A DNA stretch of 64,000 bases from DASPJQ01 sp035299065 (GTDB lineage Bacteria > Bacteroidota > Bacteroidia > Flavobacteriales_D > UBA2798), in contig DATGXI010000073.1 of assembly GCA_035299065.1 (NCBI GenBank), positions 1 through 64,000 of the forward strand, given 5' to 3'. The translations under genes and the position numbers were made by a program. This document shows, one piece after another, positions 8,425 through 17,986 of this stretch. A model generated the notes under the pieces. That model ran no database searches, was not told the DNA's origin, and saw only the letters and a list, made by a program, of their open reading frames with translations. Numbering within the stretch: the first letter of the stretch is position 1; each line of letters opens with the position of its first letter.

Positions 8425-9816
8425 TTATTCTTTAACCAGTTTTTGGTGAATCACCATATCATTGTTGCGTTCAACCAGCATGTAAACACCTGCCGGGTAA
8501 TTCAAGCCAAAGCTGAAATTTCCATTTTTTTCATTGGTAAATTGATCTACCAGTTTTCCATGTTGATCGTATACCATCACAACGGCATTTGGTAAATTTG
8601 GTGTAAAAATAAACCCATTAATTGATGGATTGGGGAAAACGGCATTGATATCGCTCATTTCAAACTCATGCATACCTACCGTACATGTTTTATTGATGTT
8701 GGTGAAATTTGCAGGAAACGATGGGAGGCTTAAGCTGTTTGAAATTAATCCGCTAAATGCTGTATCAAGGTTAATTCCCATGTCTACATAATTGGCACCA
8801 ATGCTTGCCGTGTTGGGACTGTTAATTACACCCAGGTACGGGCTATACGAAGTGACCACGTAAATTTTTCCATCTGTTGCCAATTGCATTCCATACAATT
8901 GCGCCCCACTTGTAACGTGCAATACAAAAGCCGAAGTTTGAATTACCAATGGATTGGGTGATGTTATATCATATTGAACCAGTGATCCGCCATTTTCATA
9001 TGTTGTTACGTAAACAAATTGTTCTGATGGTGAAAACTCAACGCCATACAAATGATCGGGAATAGCTACTGCACGCGGATTTGATACAACTCCGGTTGAT
9101 GTATTAAAATCAAACAATTCAAGTGTATCAAGGTAGCCATCAGCCATGGCAATTTTATCGCCACATGCAGTCATTTTCATTTGGCCATAGGTATTTTGAA
9201 TCAGCGCTGTTGTATGATTAATACCAACATTGCTTATAACAGGTGTTGTATTAAAACCAATTGAATTTAACTGGTACGCATGAAATGCATTTGAGCCCCA
9301 TTTGTGTACCAATACCCAATAATCATTTCCACCAGCTTCTTTTACAACTGCCATTTTTTCCGTCATCATGGAATCTACAAATGTATTTTTTGTGGTTACA
9401 TCGCCATTGCCACCATCCAGCAACATGTCAACTATTGAATAGCTTAAGCCATCTGAAGAACCATACTCATCAAGTGTAAAAACATAATATATGTGCGAAC
9501 TGCCCGGTTGAGGAACAATGATTGCAGGTTGGGTGCAGGAAAATCCCCCGTTAAGGCCTGTACCGTTAGGCATTGGAACATGGTTTTTGTTCCAAACCGT
9601 TAAACCATCGGTATAAAATAAAAGTGTACCGCCTGGAGTTGAAATAGAAGATCCGCCTTCATCACCATAAAATCCGCTGCCTGTAGTTACTACGGGTGAT
9701 CCACTGGTGAAATCAATGCTGGCGTTGTGGCCAAAATGCCAGTTGTCGGCTTGTTTTTGCGCAAAGGAGGCTAAACATGTTGCAAGTAAAAAAGATGTGA
9801 TGAGTGTATGTTTCAT
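8425..9816 (-). CDS. T9SS type A cargo protein, beta-propeller-like
   Basis: A 463-residue secreted protein. ATG at 9816 gives a signal peptide ending in ASFAQ; an ATG 57 bases upstream adds an unlikely N-terminal segment. The body, about 20-375, is made of short strand modules such as GGTLLFYTDGLTVWN, LYGVEFSPSEQFVYVTTY and YGMQLATDGKIYVVTSY. These look like blades of a beta-propeller. The last 75 residues are the T9SS sorting domain (AVFPNPSINGFIF, VMVYDQHGKLVDQF, PAGVYMLV, QKLVKE). It should reach the cell surface or medium. Passenger function unknown. Confidence 0.85.
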   Translation of the reverse strand: MKHTLITSFLLATCLASFAQKQADNWHFGHNASIDFTSGSPVVTTGSGFYGDEGGSSISTPGGTLLFYTDGLTVWNKNHVPMPNGTGLNGGFSCTQPAIIVPQPGSSHIYYVFTLDEYGSSDGLSYSIVDMLLDGGNGDVTTKNTFVDSMMTEKMAVVKEAGGNDYWVLVHKWGSNAFHAYQLNSIGFNTTPVISNVGINHTTALIQNTYGQMKMTACGDKIAMADGYLDTLELFDFNTSTGVVSNPRAVAIPDHLYGVEFSPSEQFVYVTTYENGGSLVQYDITSPNPLVIQTSAFVLHVTSGAQLYGMQLATDGKIYVVTSYSPYLGVINSPNTASIGANYVDMGINLDTAFSGLISNSLSLPSFPANFTNINKTCTVGMHEFEMSDINAVFPNPSINGFIFTPNLPNAVVMVYDQHGKLVDQFTNEKNGNFSFGLNYPAGVYMLVERNNDMVIHQKLVKE

Positions 9817-10070
9817 ATACTGGTAGAATTTGTTTTGACCAAATATAGCAAAAAACAAACAGGGTTTGAACAATGGTTTAGGTGTAAAAACAATACATGG
9901 CCAATTTGTTCAAAATAGAACACTTTATTTATTTGCTTAAACGATTTATTTGCTCAATCTGTAAATTTATACCTCCCTATTTTGGCTAACCGGCTATATT
10001 ATTTCCGTTTTTACCTAGTTGTGTTTAACCTGCCCATTTTTGATTTTTAACTTTATGCTACAAAAACTGA

Positions 10071-10745
10071 ATGAAAATGATTTATGATTTTTGCAAAAGT
10101 TATATGCTTCCCCTCCTGCTGGGGTTGATTTTTTTACCTGTATCCATTGCGGCCACCTTATTCAATATTGCCATTTCATTTCCACGGGCATTTACCATCA
10201 TAACCATTGTTGCTGCAACCTTTTTAATTGGAAAAAATGCGGCCGAGGTACGCGCTGCCAAAGCCAATACAGGCCATGAAATAAAACTTAAACACGTTTT
10301 ATCGGTGACAAGCCCATCATTCATCCATAAAACAAACATTCCTAAAAAGTTTACGTGTGAAGGCGAAAATGTAAACCCTGCTCTTACCATTGGCAATATT
10401 CCGTCCAATGCAAAAAGCCTGGTGTTGATCATGGATGATCCAGATGCCACCATGGGAACTTTTGATCACTGGGTGGTATGGAATATACCGCCAACAGGGC
10501 AAATTGCCGAAAATAGCGTGCCTGGTTCATTGGGGAAAAACGGGAAATCGTTAAATGCCTACACGGGGCCTTGCCCGCCAACGGGTACACATCGGTATTT
10601 TTTTAAGGTGTACGCGCTTGATGATGTATTAAGGTTGGAAGAAGGTGCCACTAAAAATGTAGTTGAACGCGCCATGCGAAAACACATTATTGCCAGTGGT
10701 GAATTAGTAGGATTGTACAAAAAACAGAAAAAATCACCGCGCTAA
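10071..10745 (+). CDS. membrane-anchored PEBP / YbhB-YbcL family protein
   Basis: A 224-residue protein with two parts. Residues 1-60 contain two hydrophobic helices (MLPLLLGLIFLPVSIAATLF and ITIVAATFLIG). From about 78 there is a phosphatidylethanolamine-binding fold: SPSFIHKTNIPKKFTCEGEN, the LVLIMDDPDA motif, HWVVWNIPP and GPCPPTGTHRYFFKVYALD. DPDA, the HW pair and GPCPP line the anion pocket in this family. Bacterial homologues usually lack a membrane anchor or carry only a signal peptide. The second ATG at 10077 is an equally possible start. The gene is convergent with the TPR-SpoIIE gene. Confidence 0.88.
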   Translation: MKMIYDFCKSYMLPLLLGLIFLPVSIAATLFNIAISFPRAFTIITIVAATFLIGKNAAEVRAAKANTGHEIKLKHVLSVTSPSFIHKTNIPKKFTCEGENVNPALTIGNIPSNAKSLVLIMDDPDATMGTFDHWVVWNIPPTGQIAENSVPGSLGKNGKSLNAYTGPCPPTGTHRYFFKVYALDDVLRLEEGATKNVVERAMRKHIIASGELVGLYKKQKKSPR

Positions 10746-10758
10746 CCTGAGACGGGGG

Positions 10759-13700
10759 TTAAATTTTTATTCCTGCCACACAAATATCATCAACCTGTTC
10801 AAGCTGTCCTTTCCACGATTCAATTGACTTATCCATTAACTGCATTTGCTTTTCCATGTCCTGTTGGCAAATTTCCAGAATAAGTTTTTTCATGTTTGAA
10901 TCCTTGAATTTTTTGCCTTTAATCCCCCCAAACTGGTCGGGGTAACCATCCGTTGTCATATACAATATGTCGCCTTTATTTAACGAAATGGTATGTGTTG
11001 TAAACGGTTTTGGTTTTTCAGTTGCGCCAATGGGTTGCTTATCGGCCTTTATCTCCACCAATTCAAAACCGGGCACTTCTTCAATGCGCATGATTGCAGG
11101 CGTATCTTCTGCATTGGTTTTCTTTTTTACGATCCACAAAGGATTGTTGGCTCCTGCCCATTTTATTTCTTGTTTGTCAAGGTCAAGCAAACACAAACTA
11201 ATATCCATACCGTCTTTTACCTGGCTTTCGCTTTTTTCAAAAGTTTCCAAAACCAATTCACGCACCTTATCCAGTATTAGTCCCGGATCTGTGAGTTGAA
11301 ATTCTTTTAAGCTCCTGTTTAAGGCTCCTGAACACACTACGCTTACCATGGCCCCCGGAACTCCGTGACCGGTACAATCGGCTACTGCAAAAAGAATGGT
11401 GTTGGTTGATTTGCTCACCTGCTGCTCCCTGCCTCCTGCTAATCGTGCGTTTATTTCCTGGCGAAGATTTACGGTTTCCATCCAGTAAAAATCACCGGCA
11501 ACAATGTCACGTGGTTTATACAATATGAACGACTCGTTTAATTGTTGTTTAACCAGTTTGTGCGGAGGTAAAATAGCTTCCTGCAGCCTGCGCGCATAAT
11601 TTATGGAATCAATGATCTCGCGGTTTTTTTCCTCCAGCTGCATTCCTTTAAGTTCAATGATTTCTTTCTGCTGTTCGGTTTCTTCCTTTTGTTTTAAAAT
11701 AATCTTATTGGCTTTTTGTTTATCCCGGTAGCCTTTTAGAATAAAAACCAGCAGGATTGCAAAAACGCCCAACCCGCCAAATGCCCAATAGGTCAATTTA
11801 CGCTGTTCTTCAGTAAGTGCTTCCTGTTGTTTGTGCTGTAGCTCGGCTTGTTTACGCTGCATTTCTTTTTCCTGCAACGATTTTTTTAATCCCAGCTCTC
11901 TTTTAGCATTTTGCAATTTTACGGAGTCTTCCTGGCGCTGGTAAACCATGGCCAATTGTTTACGCCTAATTTCTTCACGCATGGCAATTTCTTTTTTTTC
12001 GGCCGCAGCTTTTAAACGGCTTTGTTTGGCCTCAAATTCAAAAAACAGTTGCTTGCGTTTTAGTTCCTCCTGCAAAGCAAATTGCTTACGTTCCTCTTCC
12101 ATTTTCAACTGGTTCTCGCGCTTTTCATACTCATATTGCAATTCACGTTTATTGATTTCGGTGTTACGCTTTTCATTGTTTATACTATCCCGTGCTCCAA
12201 TGTAATCCTGGTAATATTCTATTGCCTCTTCAAATCGCCCAAGTCCTTTACTGGCATTGTAAAGGCAACGGTAACACTCTTCCTCTTCAGGCAATAACCT
12301 GAGTTTTGACACTACTTTTAACGCCTCTGAACAATCATCAAAGGCTTTCTGGTATTCTTTTTTGCGGTTGTAGTAAAAACCGCGCAATTTCAGTGTTGAT
12401 CCTTTACGGTGTACGTTTTTTGTGCGTTCAGCTTCCTCCACTGCCAGTTTCAAATATTTTTCGGTGTTTTCATCGTCAGCTTCACCCATGTAAATATTGG
12501 CAATGTTTATGAGTGCAACACTTTTATCCCGTTCTTCCTCGGGGCCCTTGTCTTCACACTCAACTGAAAGTTTGTAATTCTCCAATGCTTTGTCAAAATT
12601 ACCCAGGCTGTTCCATATATTTCCCAAACCAATGTAGGCGCTTGACATGCCCGTATAAAATGGTTTTTCCATTTTGTTATACAACTCCAGGCTTTTGGTA
12701 AACATTTCCTGGGCTTTGGTATAGTCTTTTCGTGACTGGTAAAAATTTCCAAGTCCTACGTATGCGCTGGCCTGCCCATCAAGACTATTTAATTGCTCAT
12801 ACAATGCCAATGACTGGCGATACAATTGCAGCGCTTCAGGATAATTTCCTGAAAAATAAATAATGTTGGCTACCTTTTGTACACAGTCGGCCTGCTTTTC
12901 CAGGTTTCCCAATTCACCGTATAATTTCGCGGCTTCCTTGTAAAATGGAACCGAATATTCATTGTTGTTTTCAACCACGTACAATGCTGCCAGCGCTTTT
13001 GCAAGTATGGCCTTGTTCTTTTTGATATCTGTATCCTTGTAGTACTCCCACGATTTGCTATAATAGGTTAAAGCATCCTGGTGGTTGTTGAGATAGTAAT
13101 CGGCCAATTCGCCTGCCAATAAATGAGAATAGGCAGCATCTTCCAGTTTTTGAACATTGGTGTATTTTTCTGCAGCCTTTATATAGGCATCAAATGCTGC
13201 CTGGTATTTTGTAGCATAAAAATATTCGTTATTGCCATAGTAGTAATAACAATCGGCCAGCATTTTTGTGTCCACGTACGTTTCAAAAAGATCAATGGCC
13301 TGTTGCAACATGTCACGTGCCTGGTCAGTATCCTTGCGGGCATACAATACATAGCCGTAAATGTATTTGGCATTGGCTGTTTCCCATTTCAACTCTGTAA
13401 GGGCAAATGCTTTTAAACAGGCTTTGAAATAGGGAATAGACTCTTCCTGCTTTTTTGCATCATACCGTATCATGGCAAGGTAATAATTGCTTTTACCAAT
13501 TACTTCCTGGTCGTTCAACTCTTCCTGTACAGGTAAACTTTTGAGTAAGTACTCTTCTGCTGCGGCAGGATTGTTTGCAATGTAATAGCATTTTCCGGTT
13601 AAGCTTTGCACGCGGCTTATCCAGGTTTTATCACCAGCTTCGGTCACTTCTTTTAACAATCCCAGGCTGGCAATGGCGCAGGAATCGGCCTTATCAAAAA

Positions 13701-13878
13701 CACGGTTGCCAAGATAATCATACTTTTTCTTCCATTTGTCAGGATCGCCTTTGCGCAGGTTAGCAGCAAACAACAGTTGTGTTCCGCTAAAAAGGCAGCA
13801 AACAAAGAAAAAGTTAAGCTTTATGATAAGGTTCTTGTTTTTCAACGTGGCAAAGATAATTAATTTATCGGGTGGCAT
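10759..13878 (-). CDS. TPR sensor with SpoIIE-type PP2C phosphatase domain
   Basis: A 1039-residue signalling protein. A hydrophobic export or anchor segment lies at about 18-38. TPR repeats fill about 50-565 in what should be the periplasm. A lysine/glutamate-rich coiled coil runs to about 686, a membrane helix (WAFGGLGVFAILLVFILKGY) lies near 690-712, and a linker ends in IIDSINYARRLQEAILPP. The SpoIIE domain follows from about 775, with AGDFYWME, ADCTGHGVPGAMVS, DGMDISL, GANNPLWIV and TTDGYPDQFGG. The aspartates bind the catalytic metals that dephosphorylate a serine, typically on an anti-sigma antagonist. TTG at 13845 would give a more normal signal peptide than the ATG used here. Confidence 0.92.
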   Translation of the reverse strand: MPPDKLIIFATLKNKNLIIKLNFFFVCCLFSGTQLLFAANLRKGDPDKWKKKYDYLGNRVFDKADSCAIASLGLLKEVTEAGDKTWISRVQSLTGKCYYIANNPAAAEEYLLKSLPVQEELNDQEVIGKSNYYLAMIRYDAKKQEESIPYFKACLKAFALTELKWETANAKYIYGYVLYARKDTDQARDMLQQAIDLFETYVDTKMLADCYYYYGNNEYFYATKYQAAFDAYIKAAEKYTNVQKLEDAAYSHLLAGELADYYLNNHQDALTYYSKSWEYYKDTDIKKNKAILAKALAALYVVENNNEYSVPFYKEAAKLYGELGNLEKQADCVQKVANIIYFSGNYPEALQLYRQSLALYEQLNSLDGQASAYVGLGNFYQSRKDYTKAQEMFTKSLELYNKMEKPFYTGMSSAYIGLGNIWNSLGNFDKALENYKLSVECEDKGPEEERDKSVALINIANIYMGEADDENTEKYLKLAVEEAERTKNVHRKGSTLKLRGFYYNRKKEYQKAFDDCSEALKVVSKLRLLPEEEECYRCLYNASKGLGRFEEAIEYYQDYIGARDSINNEKRNTEINKRELQYEYEKRENQLKMEEERKQFALQEELKRKQLFFEFEAKQSRLKAAAEKKEIAMREEIRRKQLAMVYQRQEDSVKLQNAKRELGLKKSLQEKEMQRKQAELQHKQQEALTEEQRKLTYWAFGGLGVFAILLVFILKGYRDKQKANKIILKQKEETEQQKEIIELKGMQLEEKNREIIDSINYARRLQEAILPPHKLVKQQLNESFILYKPRDIVAGDFYWMETVNLRQEINARLAGGREQQVSKSTNTILFAVADCTGHGVPGAMVSVVCSGALNRSLKEFQLTDPGLILDKVRELVLETFEKSESQVKDGMDISLCLLDLDKQEIKWAGANNPLWIVKKKTNAEDTPAIMRIEEVPGFELVEIKADKQPIGATEKPKPFTTHTISLNKGDILYMTTDGYPDQFGGIKGKKFKDSNMKKLILEICQQDMEKQMQLMDKSIESWKGQLEQVDDICVAGIKI

Positions 13879-13900
13879 TTTTACTGCGGGATTAAGTTCC

Positions 13901-13908
13901 TATATTTA
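13901..13908 (+). promoter_or_regulatory. candidate -7 box, near-leaderless
   Basis: TATATTTA ends three bases before the ATG of the PEP-synthase-like gene. It matches the Bacteroidota -7 consensus TAnnTTTG except for the last base. If used, transcription would start at or within a few bases of the start codon. No convincing -33 TTG is seen. Confidence 0.3.
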
Positions 13909-13911
13909 GGC

Positions 13912-15834
13912 ATGGCTTTCTATCGGTATTTAACCTTATTTATGTTCCTGTCCTTTACGGTACAGGCGCAAAAGATATACACCTCTGGCACATACCAGTT
14001 CACCGCCTATGAAAAAATACCCGCCTGGGCCTGTGTTGCTTCAGGTTGGGAGACCCCAAATGCCTCCATTCACCTGTATGATTATGAAAAATACAAGGGT
14101 CACGCCAATTTTGTTTCATTTGGCTTAAAAACCGGTATCAGCTTTGCCCAATTTAAAGAACAGGTTAAACATTATACTTCACGTAAATACCTCCCTTTTT
14201 TTATATACGACTTACGCAAAAATCCATTAAAAAAAAACGGGCAATCCTACACCTGGGTTATACGGCTTGAAGATTATGCCTATGATGATAGTCCTGCACA
14301 AATGACCGAAACTGCAATACGCCTGTATAACTCCGTTGAAGCCTATATTACCAAAGAATCGGGAAAACAAACAAAGGGGCTGCTGATACTTGCGGTTTCT
14401 GAAAAAGTTCAGCCAAATATACATAGTAAAAACTCAATAGAAAATTCAGGCGTATCAACCCTGCTGCTTAAAGAATTAATAAATCATGCGGGTGCTGTTA
14501 AAACAATTGTGCTCAATACAGGAACAGCTTATGGCACTTTGCGTTACGTTAAGGCGAGCGAAAACGAAACCGCGCATCTTGACAAAAACGACATTGTTAT
14601 TTTTGAAAAAGCACCTTTACGCATTCGACCCGTAGCAGGCATAATTACACTTGAACCACAAACCCCGCTCTCACATGTAAATTTACTGGCAAAAAACCGG
14701 GGAACAATTAACATCAGTACCGATAAAATTTCATCCATACCTAACCTGGAAAAAGCACTTGGCCAACCGGTAAAAATTGTTTGCGATAAAAAAAATATTG
14801 CTGTCTCAATGCTTACAAAAAAAGAATTGGATTCATGGTTGGAAAATCAACCACCCGTTTCGTTACAATTACCATCGGTTTTTTTATTACCTAACAACAT
14901 TGTAGATCTTAATACCGCCAGCAAACAGGATGTCAGTCTTAATTGTATAGGCGCTAAAGCAGCTAACTTCCATGTCATTCGCAGGGCCTTCCCCTCATAT
15001 GTGGGGCAGGGATTTGCCATTCCCTTTTCGTTTTACTACGAGCATTTGACAAAATGTAAAGCCAAAAACACAATTGATAGCTTAATAAACCCAGCTTTAA
15101 CCCTTAGTTCTTCTGAAACCCAAAAATTACTTGAACAAGTGCGTTCACGAATTCTATCGGCTACACTGGATACTTTGCTGCTAAAACAGGTCAGGCGCAT
15201 TCAACAAACTGCTTTTGGCGGGCGAAAAATACGTTTGCGCAGTTCAACCAATTGCGAAGATCTACCGGGGTTTAACGGTGCAGGCCTGTACCTTTCTCAC
15301 GGGTATGAAAAAGCTGAAGGCAAAAAAAAACTGGAACAAAAAATAAAAGAAATTTTTGCTTCCATGTGGACAGCTCATGCCTACGATGAGCGGGCCTTTT
15401 ACCACATAAACCACGCTGATGCATACATGGCTATTTTAATAAATGAAGCGTTTGAAAACGAAAAAGCCAACGGTGTGGTGCTTACCATTCCTGGTGAAAA
15501 CAATGTTTCGGTATACATCAACACGCAGCCGGGAAGCCATTTGGTAACCAATCCAAAAAGTGATGAAATACCCGAGGCTATTTTTTTTAATTCGGCAAAT
15601 GATACATTGTATGAAGTGCGTATGCACTCTTCGTTTGGAGATGTTTTTTTGTTGAAAGAAAATGAATCCTTTCTTGTAGAACTAAAAGAACTTTCGGCAA
15701 ATATTCACAAGTTGCTCACAGAAACCAAAACAAAATACGGGACTGATATTGAATTTAAGCTGGTGGAAGAGTGCGGTTCAAAAAAATTGATTGTAAAACA
15801 AGCCCGGTTAATTTACGATGCGAGTCCTTATTAG
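13912..15834 (+). CDS. secreted PEP-synthase-like protein (PEP/pyruvate-binding)
   Basis: A 640-residue protein with a signal peptide ending in FTVQAQ. A phosphohistidine-type segment comes first, about 240-275: GIITLEPQTPLSHVNLLAKNRG, with His near 255 in the position of the swivelling catalytic histidine of PEP synthase. The ATP-grasp part follows, from about 345 to the end: GAKAANFHVIRRAFP and RLRSSTNCEDLPGFNGAG near 442. Canonical PpsA has these in the opposite order and adds a C-terminal PEP-binding barrel, which is absent here. Export makes ATP-dependent catalysis doubtful. The lipoprotein gene overlaps its end by 17 bases. Confidence 0.82.
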   Translation: MAFYRYLTLFMFLSFTVQAQKIYTSGTYQFTAYEKIPAWACVASGWETPNASIHLYDYEKYKGHANFVSFGLKTGISFAQFKEQVKHYTSRKYLPFFIYDLRKNPLKKNGQSYTWVIRLEDYAYDDSPAQMTETAIRLYNSVEAYITKESGKQTKGLLILAVSEKVQPNIHSKNSIENSGVSTLLLKELINHAGAVKTIVLNTGTAYGTLRYVKASENETAHLDKNDIVIFEKAPLRIRPVAGIITLEPQTPLSHVNLLAKNRGTINISTDKISSIPNLEKALGQPVKIVCDKKNIAVSMLTKKELDSWLENQPPVSLQLPSVFLLPNNIVDLNTASKQDVSLNCIGAKAANFHVIRRAFPSYVGQGFAIPFSFYYEHLTKCKAKNTIDSLINPALTLSSSETQKLLEQVRSRILSATLDTLLLKQVRRIQQTAFGGRKIRLRSSTNCEDLPGFNGAGLYLSHGYEKAEGKKKLEQKIKEIFASMWTAHAYDERAFYHINHADAYMAILINEAFENEKANGVVLTIPGENNVSVYINTQPGSHLVTNPKSDEIPEAIFFNSANDTLYEVRMHSSFGDVFLLKENESFLVELKELSANIHKLLTETKTKYGTDIEFKLVEECGSKKLIVKQARLIYDASPY

Positions 15835-16573
15835 CTTTTTAGCCGTTGTCATTCTTGCGGGATGTAAATGCGATTGTAAAAAAAAGCAGGCTGCGCAATT
15901 ACTGCCAACGCTTAAAATTGAGGATGGGCGTATGCGCGAATTTGTATTGAATACCGGTCCTGATGATACTGACCACACATTTAGCTATGATTTTGTTTTG
16001 CCAAATGGATTTTACCATGATAAAATTTCATTAACCGATAGCACAACAGGTTTTTACGGCAGCGCATGGATCATCGTATCTGATGCGCCAGGTTTTGAGG
16101 GCTACACTACCTCATTAAAAAAATTTCTGAACCAATATTTAGCATATAACCGCTCATTTATAGATGAAACCGAAATTAAAAATAACCCGTATTACAGCTA
16201 TGACGTTGAAGTTGGCCCACATCAGCTATACATAAACGAATATGTTATAAGCATGTGTTTTATGGTTGATGCTTATGCAACAGGTGGAGCACACCACAAT
16301 TATGAATTCCTGACATTTAATTACGACCGAAAAAACAACCAGCAAATACGGTTCAGTGAAGTTTTCCCAATGAAAACGAAAAAAGATACCCTTGCTCTTG
16401 TGAACCATTTAAATTGGAAAATTGAATATGAAGATTTACCTGAACAGTACGATTCACTGGATTTTGCTTTTACCAAACAGGGTGTTTGCTTTCATACGCA
16501 ATGGCACATGAAACAGGTATTACTCGATGCTGATAGTGTAAATAACCATGTAAACAAGTGGTACGCACGTTAG
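15818..16573 (+). CDS. lipoprotein with DUF3298/RsiV-like domain
   Basis: A 251-residue lipoprotein: MRVLISFLAVVILAGCKCDC, with Cys16 as the lipidation site. The mature part has the pattern YATGGAHHNYEFLTFNYD near 155-172. This is the hallmark turn of DUF3298/PdaC-C-terminal-like domains, and a related YYCGGAHPDGGE occurs in the protein at 46379-47428. It starts inside the last codons of the secreted PEP-synthase-like gene, so the two are translationally linked and may act together in the periplasm. The domain occurs in an anti-sigma factor and in peptidoglycan deacetylases, but no catalytic set is visible here. Confidence 0.75.
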   Translation: MRVLISFLAVVILAGCKCDCKKKQAAQLLPTLKIEDGRMREFVLNTGPDDTDHTFSYDFVLPNGFYHDKISLTDSTTGFYGSAWIIVSDAPGFEGYTTSLKKFLNQYLAYNRSFIDETEIKNNPYYSYDVEVGPHQLYINEYVISMCFMVDAYATGGAHHNYEFLTFNYDRKNNQQIRFSEVFPMKTKKDTLALVNHLNWKIEYEDLPEQYDSLDFAFTKQGVCFHTQWHMKQVLLDADSVNNHVNKWYAR

Positions 16574-17526
16574 AATCCTATAAGCAACCGGCAATTTCCC
16601 CAGCCGTGGTAAAGACCCCGGTTAAACTCTGGTGAAACAGTTGTTATGCCAAATTCAATGGCCAGTTTTTTATACACCATGGCAAATCCCTGTTCGTATT
16701 GCAACACCATTCTTTCCAATTCTGGTGCAGGTAAAACATACGCATCATTTCCAACTAAACGGCCCTGCAGCGTAGCATTAAAAGCAACAAATTTTGCTGC
16801 TGCCTTGGCATATAAGTAGGCCTGAAAAATTGACCGCCCATTAAAAGGAATAAAGGTGGAAAAGTAATTGTTCATTTTGCCAAAACGCAAATGAAAGCCC
16901 AACGAAAAATCGGTATACAGTGTTCCAGCGCGTGCCATGGCCAGCACATTAAAGTTTGCCAGCGGTTGGGCCAATACTCCTTTTTCAAATCGCACGGTAT
17001 AATTCACAACGGGTCCGTTTCCAATTTGATTCTCCCATCCAATTGGCAAGGCCTGGTTTAGGCTTTTGTGAATGAATTTTTGTTCCTGCTCACACAATAC
17101 ACAGGGGCCGGTAACGCCAACGTCAAGTTTACTGGTTAAGCGCACCTGTGCCAACAAATTGTTTTCGACAAGAAAAAAAGACAGAAAATTTGTTCCGGAG
17201 TAAGGTCGCTCACCCGGCAACGGTTTTGGCGATAAAATTGTTCGTGGAGTAAAACAATCCTGGTCCAATGAAAGCCCATATGTTTTTTGGCCTTTACCCT
17301 TGTTGCCAACCAATATGCGTCTTAATTTCCATTTCTCCATTGATAACAATACAAGGTCGTGGCGAACGCCTTGCGTGAAATAACGGTCGGTGCCGGTAAA
17401 AAAATCATTGGAGTAATTGACAGCATAATAACCTTTGGTATAGTGTGAAAATGAAAATGTTTGTGCCTGGTTTAATAAGCATGAAACTAAAAAAGGTAAA
17501 GTTGCGAGGCACTGCCTGTAAAACAT
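16570..17526 (-). CDS. LpxR-family outer-membrane lipid A deacylase
   Basis: A 318-residue outer-membrane barrel with a signal peptide (cleavage near NQAQ). It carries the LpxR pattern: NYSNDFFTGTDRYFTQG with Asn40 and Asp41, YGLSLDQDCFTPRTI, GERPYSGTNFL, and IHKSLNQALPIGWENQI with His153. In Salmonella LpxR the equivalent Asn-Asp pair and His form the active site, which removes the 3'-linked acyl chains of lipid A with calcium. An odd CVLCEQEQK insert precedes the histidine. Its stop overlaps the stop of the convergent lipoprotein gene by 4 bases. Substrate specificity is inferred from the family. Confidence 0.88.
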   Translation of the reverse strand: MFYRQCLATLPFLVSCLLNQAQTFSFSHYTKGYYAVNYSNDFFTGTDRYFTQGVRHDLVLLSMEKWKLRRILVGNKGKGQKTYGLSLDQDCFTPRTILSPKPLPGERPYSGTNFLSFFLVENNLLAQVRLTSKLDVGVTGPCVLCEQEQKFIHKSLNQALPIGWENQIGNGPVVNYTVRFEKGVLAQPLANFNVLAMARAGTLYTDFSLGFHLRFGKMNNYFSTFIPFNGRSIFQAYLYAKAAAKFVAFNATLQGRLVGNDAYVLPAPELERMVLQYEQGFAMVYKKLAIEFGITTVSPEFNRGLYHGWGNCRLLIGF

Positions 17527-17601
17527 GGATATGAATTTACGGATTTTAGCTGCTTACCTTGTACACCGTGAAAAAAATTACTACTTTTATAGATAATGAG
17601 C

Positions 17602-17979
17602 ATGAAAAAAATTGCCTTGGCCACCTTTTTGCTTACTGTATTGCTTTTTTCATGCAAGGTAGGCTCGCGTGCGCCTGCCGCACGGGCATCAGAAGCCGCA
17701 ACCGCTGAAAGAAACAACCAAATGACAGTAACAGGAATTGCCGATCACGCCAAAATGGGAGCCATTGTTGTGGCCGAAGACGGAAACGTGTATTATATCG
17801 AGGGGAAACAAAACTGGGACAAGGAAGGTTATTATAAAAAGAAAATTCGTGTTACTGGAACCATGTTAACACGCACAACCCGTGCTGAAGAACTTGTAAA
17901 CGACAAAGGTGAATACAGCCAGGGGGGCGAAGGGGAAAGCAAGTTTATTAAAATGAGCAACTGCGAATTGGTTAAGTGA
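17602..17979 (+). CDS. small lipoprotein with OB-like strand domain
   Basis: A 125-residue lipoprotein: MKKIALATFLLTVLLFSCKV, lipobox ending in LFSC. ATG at 17602 is preferred over one two codons upstream. The body contains TVTGIADHAKMGAIVVAEDG, then YYIEGKQNWDKE and KIRVTGTML. This five-strand pattern resembles a small OB-fold domain that binds a ligand or protein in the periplasm. A GT87 gene starts seven bases after its stop, so the two look like an operon. No closer family was recognised. Confidence 0.7.
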   Translation: MKKIALATFLLTVLLFSCKVGSRAPAARASEAATAERNNQMTVTGIADHAKMGAIVVAEDGNVYYIEGKQNWDKEGYYKKKIRVTGTMLTRTTRAEELVNDKGEYSQGGEGESKFIKMSNCELVK

Positions 17980-17986
17980 TTTTAAA

